From: Paracyclopina nana
Lineage: Eukaryota; Arthropoda; Copepoda; Cyclopoida; Cyclopettidae
Length of the DNA: 64,000 nt
Direction: 5' to 3'
Assembly: GCA_019096065.1 (NCBI GenBank)
Contig: JAGUCH010000002.1
Location: 7,018,501-7,082,500, forward strand
Position 1 is the first letter of the stretch. Each line of letters opens with the position of its first letter. Shown in pieces: positions 47,183-56,114 of the stretch. Made by a program: the position numbers and the translations under genes. The notes under the pieces were generated by a model, which was not told where the DNA came from, did no database searches, and saw nothing but the letters and a program-made list of their open reading frames with translations.

Positions 47183-48307
47183 GTGGCAAACTTCGTGATC
47201 AAACACCACATTGAAAAGCACGGCTCAGAAGAATTAAAGGCCAATATAAAGGTTTACATGGACGACGTCCTTGTGGCCTTCCCAGAAAAGGCCGTGGCCA
47301 AAAGAGTCATCGAGGAAGCAAAAACAGTTCTATCAATGTTCGGCATGGAATTGAGGAAGTTCGTATCAAATGATCACTCAGTGCTGGAAAACATACCAGA
47401 GGCAGACAAAGAAGCCTCCATGGCAATAATGACCACCGAGGACGACGGCGAATACACTCACGCAACACTGGGACTGAGCTGGAATACTGAAAAAGACACA
47501 TTGGGCTACAAATTTGAGAAACCGGAGATAAAGAAAATAACAAAACGGGCAATTGTACAGACAATCGCAAGAATCTTCGACCCACTGGGAATAATAAGTC
47601 CATTCGTCATTCCAGCCAGACAGTGCTTCCAAATGATATGCCAAGCTGATAAGGAGACCAAGATCAAGTGGGACACTGACCTGGAGAAAGTCAACAATGG
47701 AAAAGTCTCGGTGGCGTTGAAATTGTTTGAGAAGTGGCTAAGCCAGATGGAAAAGGCAGCAGAGATACAATTCCCAAGACAGGCTAGCAGTGGAGCAGGA
47801 CGAAAAAGACTTCTAATGTGCAGCGACGGATCAGACACAGCCTTCGCGTGCACCGCCATGATCCAAGACGTGGAGACGGCAGAGATCCAACTACTCACCA
47901 CCAAGACAAAGCTGCAAAAGGTCAAATCACTCAACATCCCAAAAGCAGAACTAGCTGGAGCACTGATGTCAGCAAGATTGGCAAACAGACTGGCACCTCT
48001 GTTGGGAGTGAAAGAAAGGGACGTCTGGTATTGGGTCGACAATAAACCTGTGCTATGCTGGATAAGAAAACCTGGAGTGGAGAGAGATGTGTTCATAAGA
48101 AACAGAACTATCGAAATCAGTGACACCACAAGACTCGATAAATGGCATTACATCAGAACAGACTACAACGCTAGTGATCTGCCATCGAGGGGAGGAACAC
48201 CAGAACAAATCAAAGAACATCCAAACTACTGGGTGGGAGCTCCATTCTTCCAGGAACCCGAAGAAGAATGGCCAAAATTTGACCTCAAAGTAGCTGAAAA
48301 TGAATAA
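47183..48307 (+). CDS. BEL RT (palm/thumb) and RNase H, frame-shifted continuation
   Basis: It opens in the conserved RT block that precedes the active site and contains YMDD. The BEL-typical connection (IARIFDPLGIISPF) follows, then an RNase H-like region (CSDGSDTAF, KAELAGALM, YWVDNKPVLCW, YNASDLPSRGG). The function would be cDNA synthesis. The start shown is only where this frame becomes visible; the protein should be a continuation of the preceding frame. A second break occurs after 48307, before the integrase frame. Confidence 0.85.
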   Translation: MANFVIKHHIEKHGSEELKANIKVYMDDVLVAFPEKAVAKRVIEEAKTVLSMFGMELRKFVSNDHSVLENIPEADKEASMAIMTTEDDGEYTHATLGLSWNTEKDTLGYKFEKPEIKKITKRAIVQTIARIFDPLGIISPFVIPARQCFQMICQADKETKIKWDTDLEKVNNGKVSVALKLFEKWLSQMEKAAEIQFPRQASSGAGRKRLLMCSDGSDTAFACTAMIQDVETAEIQLLTTKTKLQKVKSLNIPKAELAGALMSARLANRLAPLLGVKERDVWYWVDNKPVLCWIRKPGVERDVFIRNRTIEISDTTRLDKWHYIRTDYNASDLPSRGGTPEQIKEHPNYWVGAPFFQEPEEEWPKFDLKVAENE

Positions 48308-48354
48308 CTGGGCACAAAATTTGAGATAACGTTGATGATAGGATTGGATCTTAG

Positions 48355-49977
48355 TTGCCCGACCTATCTGAACACATCTCAGTGTGGAAGAGTCTTGCCA
48401 CACCAAGTGCCACCAGCCGACCCCCAATGGAACCACAGGCTGGCAACCACGTACCAAAAATGAAGACATTGAGATTAGAAAGAAGAATATTGGCCTGGCC
48501 AAGGATGATCAGGTCGCTAGCGAGAGCAAAAATGCTCGGGAAGAAACAAGGCGATATAATAGATCAGACAAAGCTTGCGGAGGTGGTGAGGAACATGATA
48601 ATCTACGGCCAAGGCTTAGCACACATACAAGATGTGGAGCACTTCGAAAAGACCAAGAAGTGGAGAAACAAAAAACTGGAAAAGTTCTGCCCATTCATAG
48701 ACGGAGAAGGAATAATGAGAGCAAGCACAAGAAGCGTGAACCAGGACGACATCGAAATGTCTAGAAAATACCCGATAATAATGCCGAAGACCTGGCCATT
48801 CATCATGATGGCAGCGTACATCCACAAGATCGAAAACCACGCACCATACGACACGTTATGGCTACTCCTAACTCAGCAGTTCGGGGGACCAGACGTGAAG
48901 AAGGTCGCTCACCACGTTACAAGGCAGTGCCCCATGTGCACAAGAAGAAGCTCTCCAACAATGACTCAACTCATGGGACCCGCACAAAGGATGGACCTGA
49001 AATCTATAAGGCCATGCAAGCAAATCGCAATGGACTTCACTGGCCATTATTGGGTCAAAATGCTGAGACAAAGACTTAAAGCATACATCCTCGTCACTGT
49101 GTGCCTCCAGACCAAAGTAATCACTCTGGAATCAACAATAAGCAGAAACACAGAGTCCCTGATCATGGCAATGGAGAGGATGACAGCGAGACGAGGAAAT
49201 ATCGACCAGGTCTACAGTGACAACGAGGGGTCGTTTGGACAGCTGGGCACTGCCATGACCGAAAGAAAAAGTGATAATGGGAAAAAACCCGTACACTCAA
49301 GTGGAAATATCCCAAACGAGGAAATATATAAGAGCACAGAAATGGATTGGACCAGAGTACAACTGATGGTGAGCAACCGAGTGAAGGAGTGGAAATTCAA
49401 TCCACCCAAGGATCACGAAGCAAATGGGCTCAGTGAGGCATATGTCAAGCTGACAAAAAGGGCGATGCAAAACTGCGAACACGGGGAGTACCAATTCGAG
49501 CAATTCAGAACACTAACCGCGATCGCAGAAAACCTGATCAATAGCAGGCCGATAGCCATCATGAGAATGAAAGATGGCTTCGAAGTAATCACGCCAAATC
49601 ATATGCTCGTGGGACGACAATCCTACACTAGTCACCTAGATGATGGGGCAGATTATCTGCCAGAGCTCCGTCTGATAGCAAGAGGACAAAGAAAATATCA
49701 AGAGATGTGGGTGGACTACTATGTGCAAGAACTCCAGAAGAGGACCAAATGGACAAGAGCTAACCAAAATTTGGGAATTGGAGACAGAGTTGTAATCGCA
49801 GAAGAAGACCTACTGAAGAAACACAGACCACGGTGGTTGGTGGGAAGTGTGGAAAAGGTCTTCAAGAGCGAAGATGGCATCGTTAGATCGGCGTTGGTAA
49901 AAACAAGACATGGATTACTCGAGCGGGGCATAAGACAATTAGCCCCAACACAGAGCTTGCCACTGGTCGACGAATAA
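48355..49977 (+). CDS. BEL integrase
   Basis: The 540-codon frame (first codon TTG, no ATG support) has the BEL pre-integrase segment. An HHCC zinc motif follows (IHKIENH ... CPMC). The catalytic core has Asp in AMDFTGHYW, Asp in VYSDNEGSF and Glu in ANGLSEAYV, so the DDE triad is present. The C-terminal domain (IGDRVVIAEEDLLKKHRPRWLVG) is typical of BEL/Pao. The spacing between the second Asp and the Glu is long, because of an insert of roughly 50 residues. It ends 32 bases before the extra ORF. Confidence 0.88.
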   Translation: MPDLSEHISVWKSLATPSATSRPPMEPQAGNHVPKMKTLRLERRILAWPRMIRSLARAKMLGKKQGDIIDQTKLAEVVRNMIIYGQGLAHIQDVEHFEKTKKWRNKKLEKFCPFIDGEGIMRASTRSVNQDDIEMSRKYPIIMPKTWPFIMMAAYIHKIENHAPYDTLWLLLTQQFGGPDVKKVAHHVTRQCPMCTRRSSPTMTQLMGPAQRMDLKSIRPCKQIAMDFTGHYWVKMLRQRLKAYILVTVCLQTKVITLESTISRNTESLIMAMERMTARRGNIDQVYSDNEGSFGQLGTAMTERKSDNGKKPVHSSGNIPNEEIYKSTEMDWTRVQLMVSNRVKEWKFNPPKDHEANGLSEAYVKLTKRAMQNCEHGEYQFEQFRTLTAIAENLINSRPIAIMRMKDGFEVITPNHMLVGRQSYTSHLDDGADYLPELRLIARGQRKYQEMWVDYYVQELQKRTKWTRANQNLGIGDRVVIAEEDLLKKHRPRWLVGSVEKVFKSEDGIVRSALVKTRHGLLERGIRQLAPTQSLPLVDE

Positions 49978-50009
49978 CAAAAAAAAAAATAAAAGAAATC
50001 CAACGCACG

Positions 50010-53000
50010 ATGCCACAAAAAACAATACACCCACAACCACATCAACCACCACGAAGAAGAAACATCTGGAAAAGAATAACTCTAAGTATAAAGGACGCAT
50101 GTATGAAAATAAAGTACTCTATAATGTATCGCCCTCGTAATAAATCACGTGAATCACGCAACCTAGCGGAAATGCGAGCCACCGAAAAAATCTCGTCAAA
50201 CAAAAGCGGGTTAAAAAACCGGACCATTTCCGGCGAGTTCGATCTAGCAGCAAAAATCTTCGAGAGAAAAATGTCCGATCGAAAATCCAAGCGTGAGCGA
50301 AGCCGCGACCGTGAGCGTGATCGTGATCGTGATCGTGAGAGGGCCAAGGACAAGGAGAGAACGAGATCTCGGAGCAGCGCATCCAAAAAACCTAAGACTG
50401 AAGAAGAGGAGGCGATTATTAGAAGAAACCGCGAAATCCAAGCGTCCACGGAAAGGAAGGCTGTGACCCCGAAGGTGGAGAAAAAGGACGTGAAAGCCAG
50501 GTTAGGCCCACCAATCAGGCAATCCACCCCAGCCTCGCCCCAACCGTCGACCTCGAGGGATGCAAAACATCGCGAGTCATCACTATCTAGCCTGAACGAC
50601 ACGACTGAGCAAATTGTGCTCGGCGGGTCGTCTCCGGCAAGAAAGGTGGTGTTGGAGAAGGACGACGACGAGCCTTACAAGATAGACCTGATCCAGAATG
50701 TGCAGCCGTACAGCCTGGAAAACGTCAAGAAGGTATGGGCCGAAAAAACCAAGATCCCGAGAGTTGTCGTCTATGAGGACAACAACCCCGAGGACATCAG
50801 GGAGGTCCTGGAGAAAAACTACAGCGACCCTGGAACGCTCATCCTGGGGAGCAAGTTCAATTACGGCCCAAAAGAAGACCACGACACCAGGACTGCAAAA
50901 CAGAGGTATAAAGCTCAAAGGGCAGACCAGTTTAAAGCTTTACGCAGGGCCCAGATGCTGTCGATGCCACTGAGACCAAACTTCGCAATAGCGGTCTCCC
51001 ACGGACCGCAGCTCGCCAAGGTCACAGAGAAATATGGATCAATCAAGGAACTCCCAATGTTGCCTCCAGTGGACCAGATCCAATTCGAACAACACCGTAA
51101 ACTACTGGAGGGCGTGGTCAAAAACTGTTGGGACCACAAAGTCTCAGACGAGGAGGTCTTCGTCGCCCTGGAGCAAGGCAAAGGAGCCGCCTCAATACCG
51201 CTGATGACACGAGTCATGCAGACGGGGCCGATGACAGGCAAGATCAAGCTGGCAAAAACGGGCGAAACCATCACGGAAGAGCAGATCCAACAGATTGCCA
51301 AGCTGCCAAAAGGGATCGCATTTTACACGAGCAAGACCGAGGAGAAAATCTTCGAAATGATAAAGGCAGCTAATGAGGCGGCAAGCAGGGAGATGGAGCT
51401 GATCGAGGTCAAAGAGGCAGCAACCCAGGCTAGCAGCAGCACCAGGGATGGTGAGGCTCAAACCGAAGCAGCCACAAGCGCCGGACTGGGAAAAGTCCTG
51501 GCTGGCGCAAGTGGCACGGAGCCAATGGAGATCGATGAAGGCCGCAGCGAGGGAACATCAACGAAGGTCTCATCAAGAGCATCATCAGAGCCACACACCA
51601 CGTATATCCCAGCGGGAATGGAAGATGAGCTAGCGGCGGAAAGATTGACAGAAATAACAGGAGACGATGTGATGTGCGATCTTAGAGCACTCACTAGAAA
51701 GCTCCCCGCAAAACAAATCTCTGTGCCTGGAAACGATAGGGATGCGAAGAGGATCACAAAAGAAGGCTGCCCAGAAACAAAAGTGGGAGCAATGTACAAG
51801 CCGGTAGACTTGGAGAAGTTCAGGGCCAAAGAATGTCAACGACTGCTATGTCAAGCATCAACGCCGTTTGAAGAGAGAGATTGCGTGGACCGAAAAAAGG
51901 GCACATACCCATATTTGTCGGTAGCAGACGCGCTGAAGAGGGCCAAGATGAGCAAGGGCACGGTGTATGATCTGGAAACACCAGGGAGAGGAAAAACATT
52001 GATCCATGGACTGGTGGAGGACGCGGAAAGCGAATATTGCTTCGAGCACGCCGAGGAGTTCGACCTGATGCTGCAGCGGTCTGGATTTTACGAAGAAATA
52101 GAGCAGACACGACTCATGACCTTTGACACGGAGGGCCTGTCAGAGGACTACAAGGTGACTTACCACTGCCAAAAGCCAATCACGGTGGGCCAGGAGAGCA
52201 CCACATTCGCCTACGCACATTTTGGTGCCACAAACGGAGTCGGAGCGGGAATAAGAGAAATGTACGTGGGCCACAGTTTGTTGGGCAAAGAAGTACCGCC
52301 AAGGATCAAGAGGCTGCTCGAAGACGACACCATCTGCAAGCTCGGCTGCAGTGTCTACGAGGACCTGCCCAAGTTTGCCAGAATCGGCATCAAGATCAGG
52401 TGTTGGCTGGACGCGAGGCATTTAGTCGTGCTCTTGAACCCATCCTGGGAGAAGCAGCAGCCTCCATCATCGAAAAACGCCGCCATAAAACTGCTGGAAG
52501 TTAAGACCACGATCAAGCAACCCTTTTGGAGGAAGGAGCACCGAGCAATGGCGGTAGACAAGTACTTGCCAAGCACATTGTACTACGACAGAGAAGACCA
52601 ATTCACACCGTTGGCTTTGTTGGAATTCACCGCCGCGAAACTGGCACTCCAAAATGGCATGGCGAACGACAGCTGCGTGAGGGGCACAATGATGTATTTG
52701 GCCTCACTTTATATGAATCGACCCATCGAAATCAGTGGAAAAACAGTGAGGTATTTCGAAGGGCTACTACTGGAACCTAATGATCCGGAGCAGCCCGACG
52801 AACGATCACTGAGACCGCTGATGCAGACGTACCACTACTATAATAATCACCGAGAAACCTGTGACAACTTTGCAAGGTTCGGCAACGAGTTCATCTTTGA
52901 TCGAAGCGTGGTCAACATGGTCTCGGACATGGACGTCATGGCATGGCAATGCGAGGTCGGTAGTGACATCGAGGACTGGATGAGCCAGGATGAAATCGAC

Positions 53001-53396
53001 ACCTTCAGCGATCGGGTTGAGCATTTGCTGCTGCCCTTCAAAGATGTAAAGAAGTCCTACAAAGTCGAGACGCCACATCCCTGCCAAATCTGTGGACTAA
53101 ACCGTCACAGGGACGAAGATTGCAACAGGGAAGAGGGCTGCACCGTGCCCACTTGCCTCGGCAAGGACCACACCGTGGGAGCTTGCCCGGTAGTCCTGCG
53201 GAGATGCTCCGAATGCGGCCACCTGGGACATTCACCGAAAGACCACGAGAAATATAATCTGGTCCAGCTACACGTGCTCAGACGGATCACGGCACACATG
53301 CACGCCGTAGCAGTCATGACACTGGACAAGGATCTGCGCCTGAAGATGGTCAAGAGAGGAACGACGTTTGAGTTCAAGAGAATCGGCGATCGTTGA
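50010..53396 (+). CDS. BEL element ORF3: zinc-knuckle protein with DEDD exonuclease-like region
   Basis: An uninterrupted frame of 1128 residues fills the space between integrase and 3' LTR. Near residue 88 an alternative start (MSDRKSKRERSR) opens a run of Arg/Asp/Glu dipeptides. Residues 150-690 resemble no domain I know. At about 700-885 the order of motifs resembles RNase D/WRN-type 3'-5' exonucleases: FDTEG (Asp706, Glu708), then RLLEDDTICKLGCSVYEDL (Asp785), then REDQFTPLALLEF, where Glu872 stands near the expected YxxxD position. Three zinc knuckles follow: C1025-x2-C-x4-H-x4-C, C1044-x4-C-x4-H-x4-C and C1066-x2-C-x4-H-x4-H. No signal peptide or membrane span is visible, so it is not a normal env. 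The exonuclease call is inference from motif order and spacing. Confidence 0.75.
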   Translation: MPQKTIHPQPHQPPRRRNIWKRITLSIKDACMKIKYSIMYRPRNKSRESRNLAEMRATEKISSNKSGLKNRTISGEFDLAAKIFERKMSDRKSKRERSRDRERDRDRDRERAKDKERTRSRSSASKKPKTEEEEAIIRRNREIQASTERKAVTPKVEKKDVKARLGPPIRQSTPASPQPSTSRDAKHRESSLSSLNDTTEQIVLGGSSPARKVVLEKDDDEPYKIDLIQNVQPYSLENVKKVWAEKTKIPRVVVYEDNNPEDIREVLEKNYSDPGTLILGSKFNYGPKEDHDTRTAKQRYKAQRADQFKALRRAQMLSMPLRPNFAIAVSHGPQLAKVTEKYGSIKELPMLPPVDQIQFEQHRKLLEGVVKNCWDHKVSDEEVFVALEQGKGAASIPLMTRVMQTGPMTGKIKLAKTGETITEEQIQQIAKLPKGIAFYTSKTEEKIFEMIKAANEAASREMELIEVKEAATQASSSTRDGEAQTEAATSAGLGKVLAGASGTEPMEIDEGRSEGTSTKVSSRASSEPHTTYIPAGMEDELAAERLTEITGDDVMCDLRALTRKLPAKQISVPGNDRDAKRITKEGCPETKVGAMYKPVDLEKFRAKECQRLLCQASTPFEERDCVDRKKGTYPYLSVADALKRAKMSKGTVYDLETPGRGKTLIHGLVEDAESEYCFEHAEEFDLMLQRSGFYEEIEQTRLMTFDTEGLSEDYKVTYHCQKPITVGQESTTFAYAHFGATNGVGAGIREMYVGHSLLGKEVPPRIKRLLEDDTICKLGCSVYEDLPKFARIGIKIRCWLDARHLVVLLNPSWEKQQPPSSKNAAIKLLEVKTTIKQPFWRKEHRAMAVDKYLPSTLYYDREDQFTPLALLEFTAAKLALQNGMANDSCVRGTMMYLASLYMNRPIEISGKTVRYFEGLLLEPNDPEQPDERSLRPLMQTYHYYNNHRETCDNFARFGNEFIFDRSVVNMVSDMDVMAWQCEVGSDIEDWMSQDEIDTFSDRVEHLLLPFKDVKKSYKVETPHPCQICGLNRHRDEDCNREEGCTVPTCLGKDHTVGACPVVLRRCSECGHLGHSPKDHEKYNLVQLHVLRRITAHMHAVAVMTLDKDLRLKMVKRGTTFEFKRIGDR

Positions 53397-53547
53397 GAAC
53401 AAAATTTCCTTGATAGTCTCGAGTAGAATATAATATGATAATTGCTTTTAACTGCGTTTATTAATACGATACCATTGACCATGAGCAAAAAACTGTAACA
53501 CCTTATGACGAATTATCTGAACTTTAAAAAGGAAAGCTAAAACTTAA

Positions 53548-53556
53548 CCGGGGGAC
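53548..53556 (+). other. Polypurine tract of the BEL element
   Basis: CGGGGGAC-type purine run directly before the 3' LTR, the plus-strand priming position. Confidence 0.55.
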
Positions 53557-53854
53557 TGTAAAAGAAGATACGGAGGTTGCGTTTTACCACACTTAAAGTT
53601 CCGATTGTAAACAAAACTGTAAAAATCATAACAAAACTGACGCCAGTTGTTATTTAGATTTCCTAGTGAAAAGTCTAAATAAACGACACTACCCTGCATT
53701 TTTGGATTCTACAGATTTATTTCGTGATACACATCTTATATCAATCGACCTCCGCCGGCCCTGAACCTTGTGCTACTTTGAGGCCGCTCGCCGCCCAACA
53801 GGGCTCACCAGGTGACCCAGAGCTCGTGATTGCCAATCCTGCAATACGACAACA
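53557..53854 (+). repeat. 3' LTR of the BEL element
   Basis: 298 bp, one base shorter than the 5' LTR (CAGGTGACCC). AGTTG follows. Confidence 0.94.
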
Positions 53855-53859
53855 AGTTG

Positions 53860-54593
53860 ACTCATTTAGGAATTATTAGCAACCAAAAGTCTGCCCCGGC
53901 CCAAATTCAGGCAGCCACTACCAAAATTCCATTGTAGTCTCTTTTGGGGCGTGTAGCAGATCTGGAAACGCACTTAATCTAACCAGCCATTTGCTTACTG
54001 CACCACTTGACCACCCTAGAGTAGTCCAGTGGTCCAGAAACTTAATGTTCCAACTTTTCACACCATTACAATGGGTTTGACCAACAAATCCAAGAGCTTG
54101 TATCAGGATTGCTTGTGGCTTACAGTCCGAAGCTGTTAAATGAATAGTGCCTTTTATTGAAGTGCCTTTTTGCAGTGCCAATTTATGAAGGTGCCTTTTA
54201 CAAAAAGTGCCTTTTATCAGCAGAGCCCTCCATTCCTCAGAATAATGTCCCACCAACAATGTGTCCCATTTTGCCATCACCTAGCCCTCTATTATTTTCA
54301 TAACTAATGTCTCACCACACTAATGTTTCATCCTACATATTTTTCAATCTTTTGTGAAGTTGTATCACTGATAATGTTTCCCCCGCATTTGGCTCTCAAG
54401 CAAATGTTGCACCAGGAAATTTTTTAAGTACTATGTTCCACAGAATGAATGTGTCACCCCATGATAGTGTCTCATCTTGCCATCTCCTAGCCCATCTGAC
54501 CTAGCCCTTTATTTTTTCCCTAGGTAATGTCTGAAATGCTAATCTAATTTTAGGGTACTGAGCAGCTTCTGCAATCAATGATGCTACTTGAAA
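53860..54593. other. Degenerate repeat-like intergenic DNA, no gene
   Basis: Loose repeats of AAGTGCCTTTTA (54150-54220) and TAATGTCTCACC (54305-54480) occur. The latter resembles the inverse of the GGTGAGACAC minisatellite that follows, so this may be a decayed foldback arm. No coding support. Confidence 0.4.
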
Positions 54594-54690
54594 CTGTGAG
54601 ACACTTGCACGGTGAGACACTTGCACGGTGAGACACTTGCACGGTGAGACACTTGCACGGTGAGACACTTGCACGGTGAGACACTTGCAA
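54594..54690. repeat. 16-bp minisatellite GGTGAGACACTTGCAC, about 6 units
   Basis: Six consecutive near-identical units of GGTGAGACACTTGCAC, running directly into the next array. Confidence 0.93.
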
Positions 54691-55152
54691 GGCTGGCCTT
54701 TGGGCTGGCCTTTGGGCTGGCCTTTGGGCTGGCCTTTGGGCTGGCCTTTGGGCTGGCCTTTGGGCTGGCCTTTGGGCTGGCCTTTGGGCTGGCCTTTGGG
54801 CTGGCCTTTGGGCTGGCCTTTGGGCTGGCCTTTGGGCTGGCCTTTGGGCTGGCCTTTGGGCTGGCCTTTGGGCTGGCCTTTGGGCTGGCCTTTGGGCTGG
54901 CCTTTGGGCTGGCCTTTGGGCTGGCCTTTGGGCTGGCCTTTGGGCTGGCCTTTGGGCTGGCCTTTGGGCTGGCCTTTGGGCTGGCCTTTGGGCTGGCCTT
55001 TGGGCTGGCCTTTGGGCTGGCCTTTGGGCTGGCCTTTGGGCTGGCCTTTGGGCTGGCCTTTGGGCTGGCCTTTGGGCTGGCCTTTGGGCTGGCCTTTGGG
55101 CTGGCCTTTGGGCTGGCCTTTGGGCTGGCCTTTGGGCTGGCCTTTGGGCTGG
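54691..55152. repeat. 12-bp minisatellite GGCCTTTGGGCT, about 38 units
   Basis: About 460 bp of GGCCTTTGGGCT in tandem with no substitution that I could find. The frames it opens (Gln-Pro-Lys-Gly on minus; Ala-Phe-Gly-Leu and Trp-Pro-Leu-Gly on plus) come from the 12-bp period and should not be called genes. Confidence 0.95.
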
Positions 55153-55647
55153 CTTACCGGCAAGCTAGAGCACTAATTATAAAGAATCAGAGTCATTATG
55201 CCCTATGTGTTTTATAGAAAACGTGCTCTTACCTACCTGTCCACAATGTGACATTGTACATCAGGTTGCACGGTAGATGGGAGCGCACACCAAATCAGCA
55301 AATTACAAGGATTACCGCCAAGCTTACTAAAATTCTACCTTCATATCTCAGAGCTCAGTAATAAAATCGATAGTTGAAAATGTGCGACTCATTTTTGTCA
55401 ATTTTGTGTTTTCTTGGACTCGGAGCCTCAGAAACAATTTAGGGTTTTGAGTAACAAGCATGATCGGTTTGTCTGTACCTTAAATTGGGCACCAATGTAT
55501 GTTTTTAAAAGGAATATGTTAAAATCTTACATGAAACAGCCAAAAAAGTCTCGACTTTTTGATGAATCTTTGTATTAAAAAGTCCGACTAAATTCCCTTA
55601 AAAAAAAGCTTCATGGGCCCATTGAAATATTCCCGCAAAATAAATTG
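55153..55647. other. Intergenic DNA, no gene seen
   Basis: AT-rich, no repeats or frames of note. It ends in ATAAATTG (55640-55647), the left target duplication of the element that follows. Confidence 0.6.
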
Positions 55648-56018
55648 CAGGGTGACCAGATGTGGCTAATTATAGCCAAAGTGGCTATTTTTGACCTATG
55701 TGTGGCTACGGTAATTTAGGCCGAATAGCCATAGCTATTTGTGACTATTTTTAAAAAGCCCGAAAAATAATTAGAATTTTTACTTAATAAACGCTTGAAA
55801 ATCAAGAAAATCACTATTTAATCCTTACTTTCAACACAACAATCCCAAAAATTGGATCTAATTTTCATAATGCATATTAGTTCTTGTGAAAATTCCAAAA
55901 AATGTGGCTACTTTTCGCCAATTTGTGGCTATTTTGAGTCATTTTTCTTAGATAGCCAAATGTGGCTATTTTTGGGAAAAATCTGGCTACAGCCCACTCC
56001 AATTTTCTGGTCACCCTG
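55648..56018. mobile_element. hAT-like miniature element (371 bp)
   Basis: Perfect 13-bp terminal inverted repeats: CAGGGTGACCAGA (55648-55660) and TCTGGTCACCCTG (56006-56018). It is flanked by a perfect 8-bp target duplication, ATAAATTG (55640-55647 and 56019-56026). The interior is subterminally repetitive, with many TGTGGCTATTTTT words in both orientations. CAGGG ends and 8-bp duplication are typical of hAT elements. No transposase. It sits less than 100 bp upstream of the MSH6 start codon. Confidence 0.85.
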
Positions 56019-56114
56019 ATAAATTGTAAACAATCAAGGCCATCATAATTTTCTCGGTAAATTGGCGGGTGATAGACGCTAGCGTTAAAGTTAAGAGGTG
56101 TCAGCTAATTTAGC

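Larger units (their letters stand above)
43095..53854 (+). mobile_element. BEL/Pao LTR retrotransposon (10.8 kb) with an extra 3' ORF
   Basis: LTRs of 299 bp (43095-43393) and 298 bp (53557-53854) start TGTAAAAG, end GACAACA, and differ by one missing base. A 5-bp target duplication AGTTG flanks the element (43090-43094 and 53855-53859). A Lys-tRNA-type primer site follows the 5' LTR. The internal region has gag with two clear CCHC knuckles and a third, degenerate one, a DEG-type protease, a BEL-type RT (YMDD), RNase H, an HHCC/DDE integrase, and a separate 1128-codon ORF in the env position. The pol frame is broken inside RT and again between RNase H and integrase. LTR identity implies a very recent insertion. 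Confidence 0.94.

Noticed and set aside
50010..53396. ORF3 as a retroviral-type envelope gene
   Set aside because: It has no signal peptide, membrane anchor or glycoprotein-like cysteine pattern, and carries zinc knuckles and a basic/acidic N-terminus.
54501..55217. Gln-Pro-Lys-Gly, Ala-Phe-Gly-Leu and Trp-Pro-Leu-Gly repeat proteins
   Set aside because: Artefacts of a perfect 12-bp minisatellite that opens frames on both strands.
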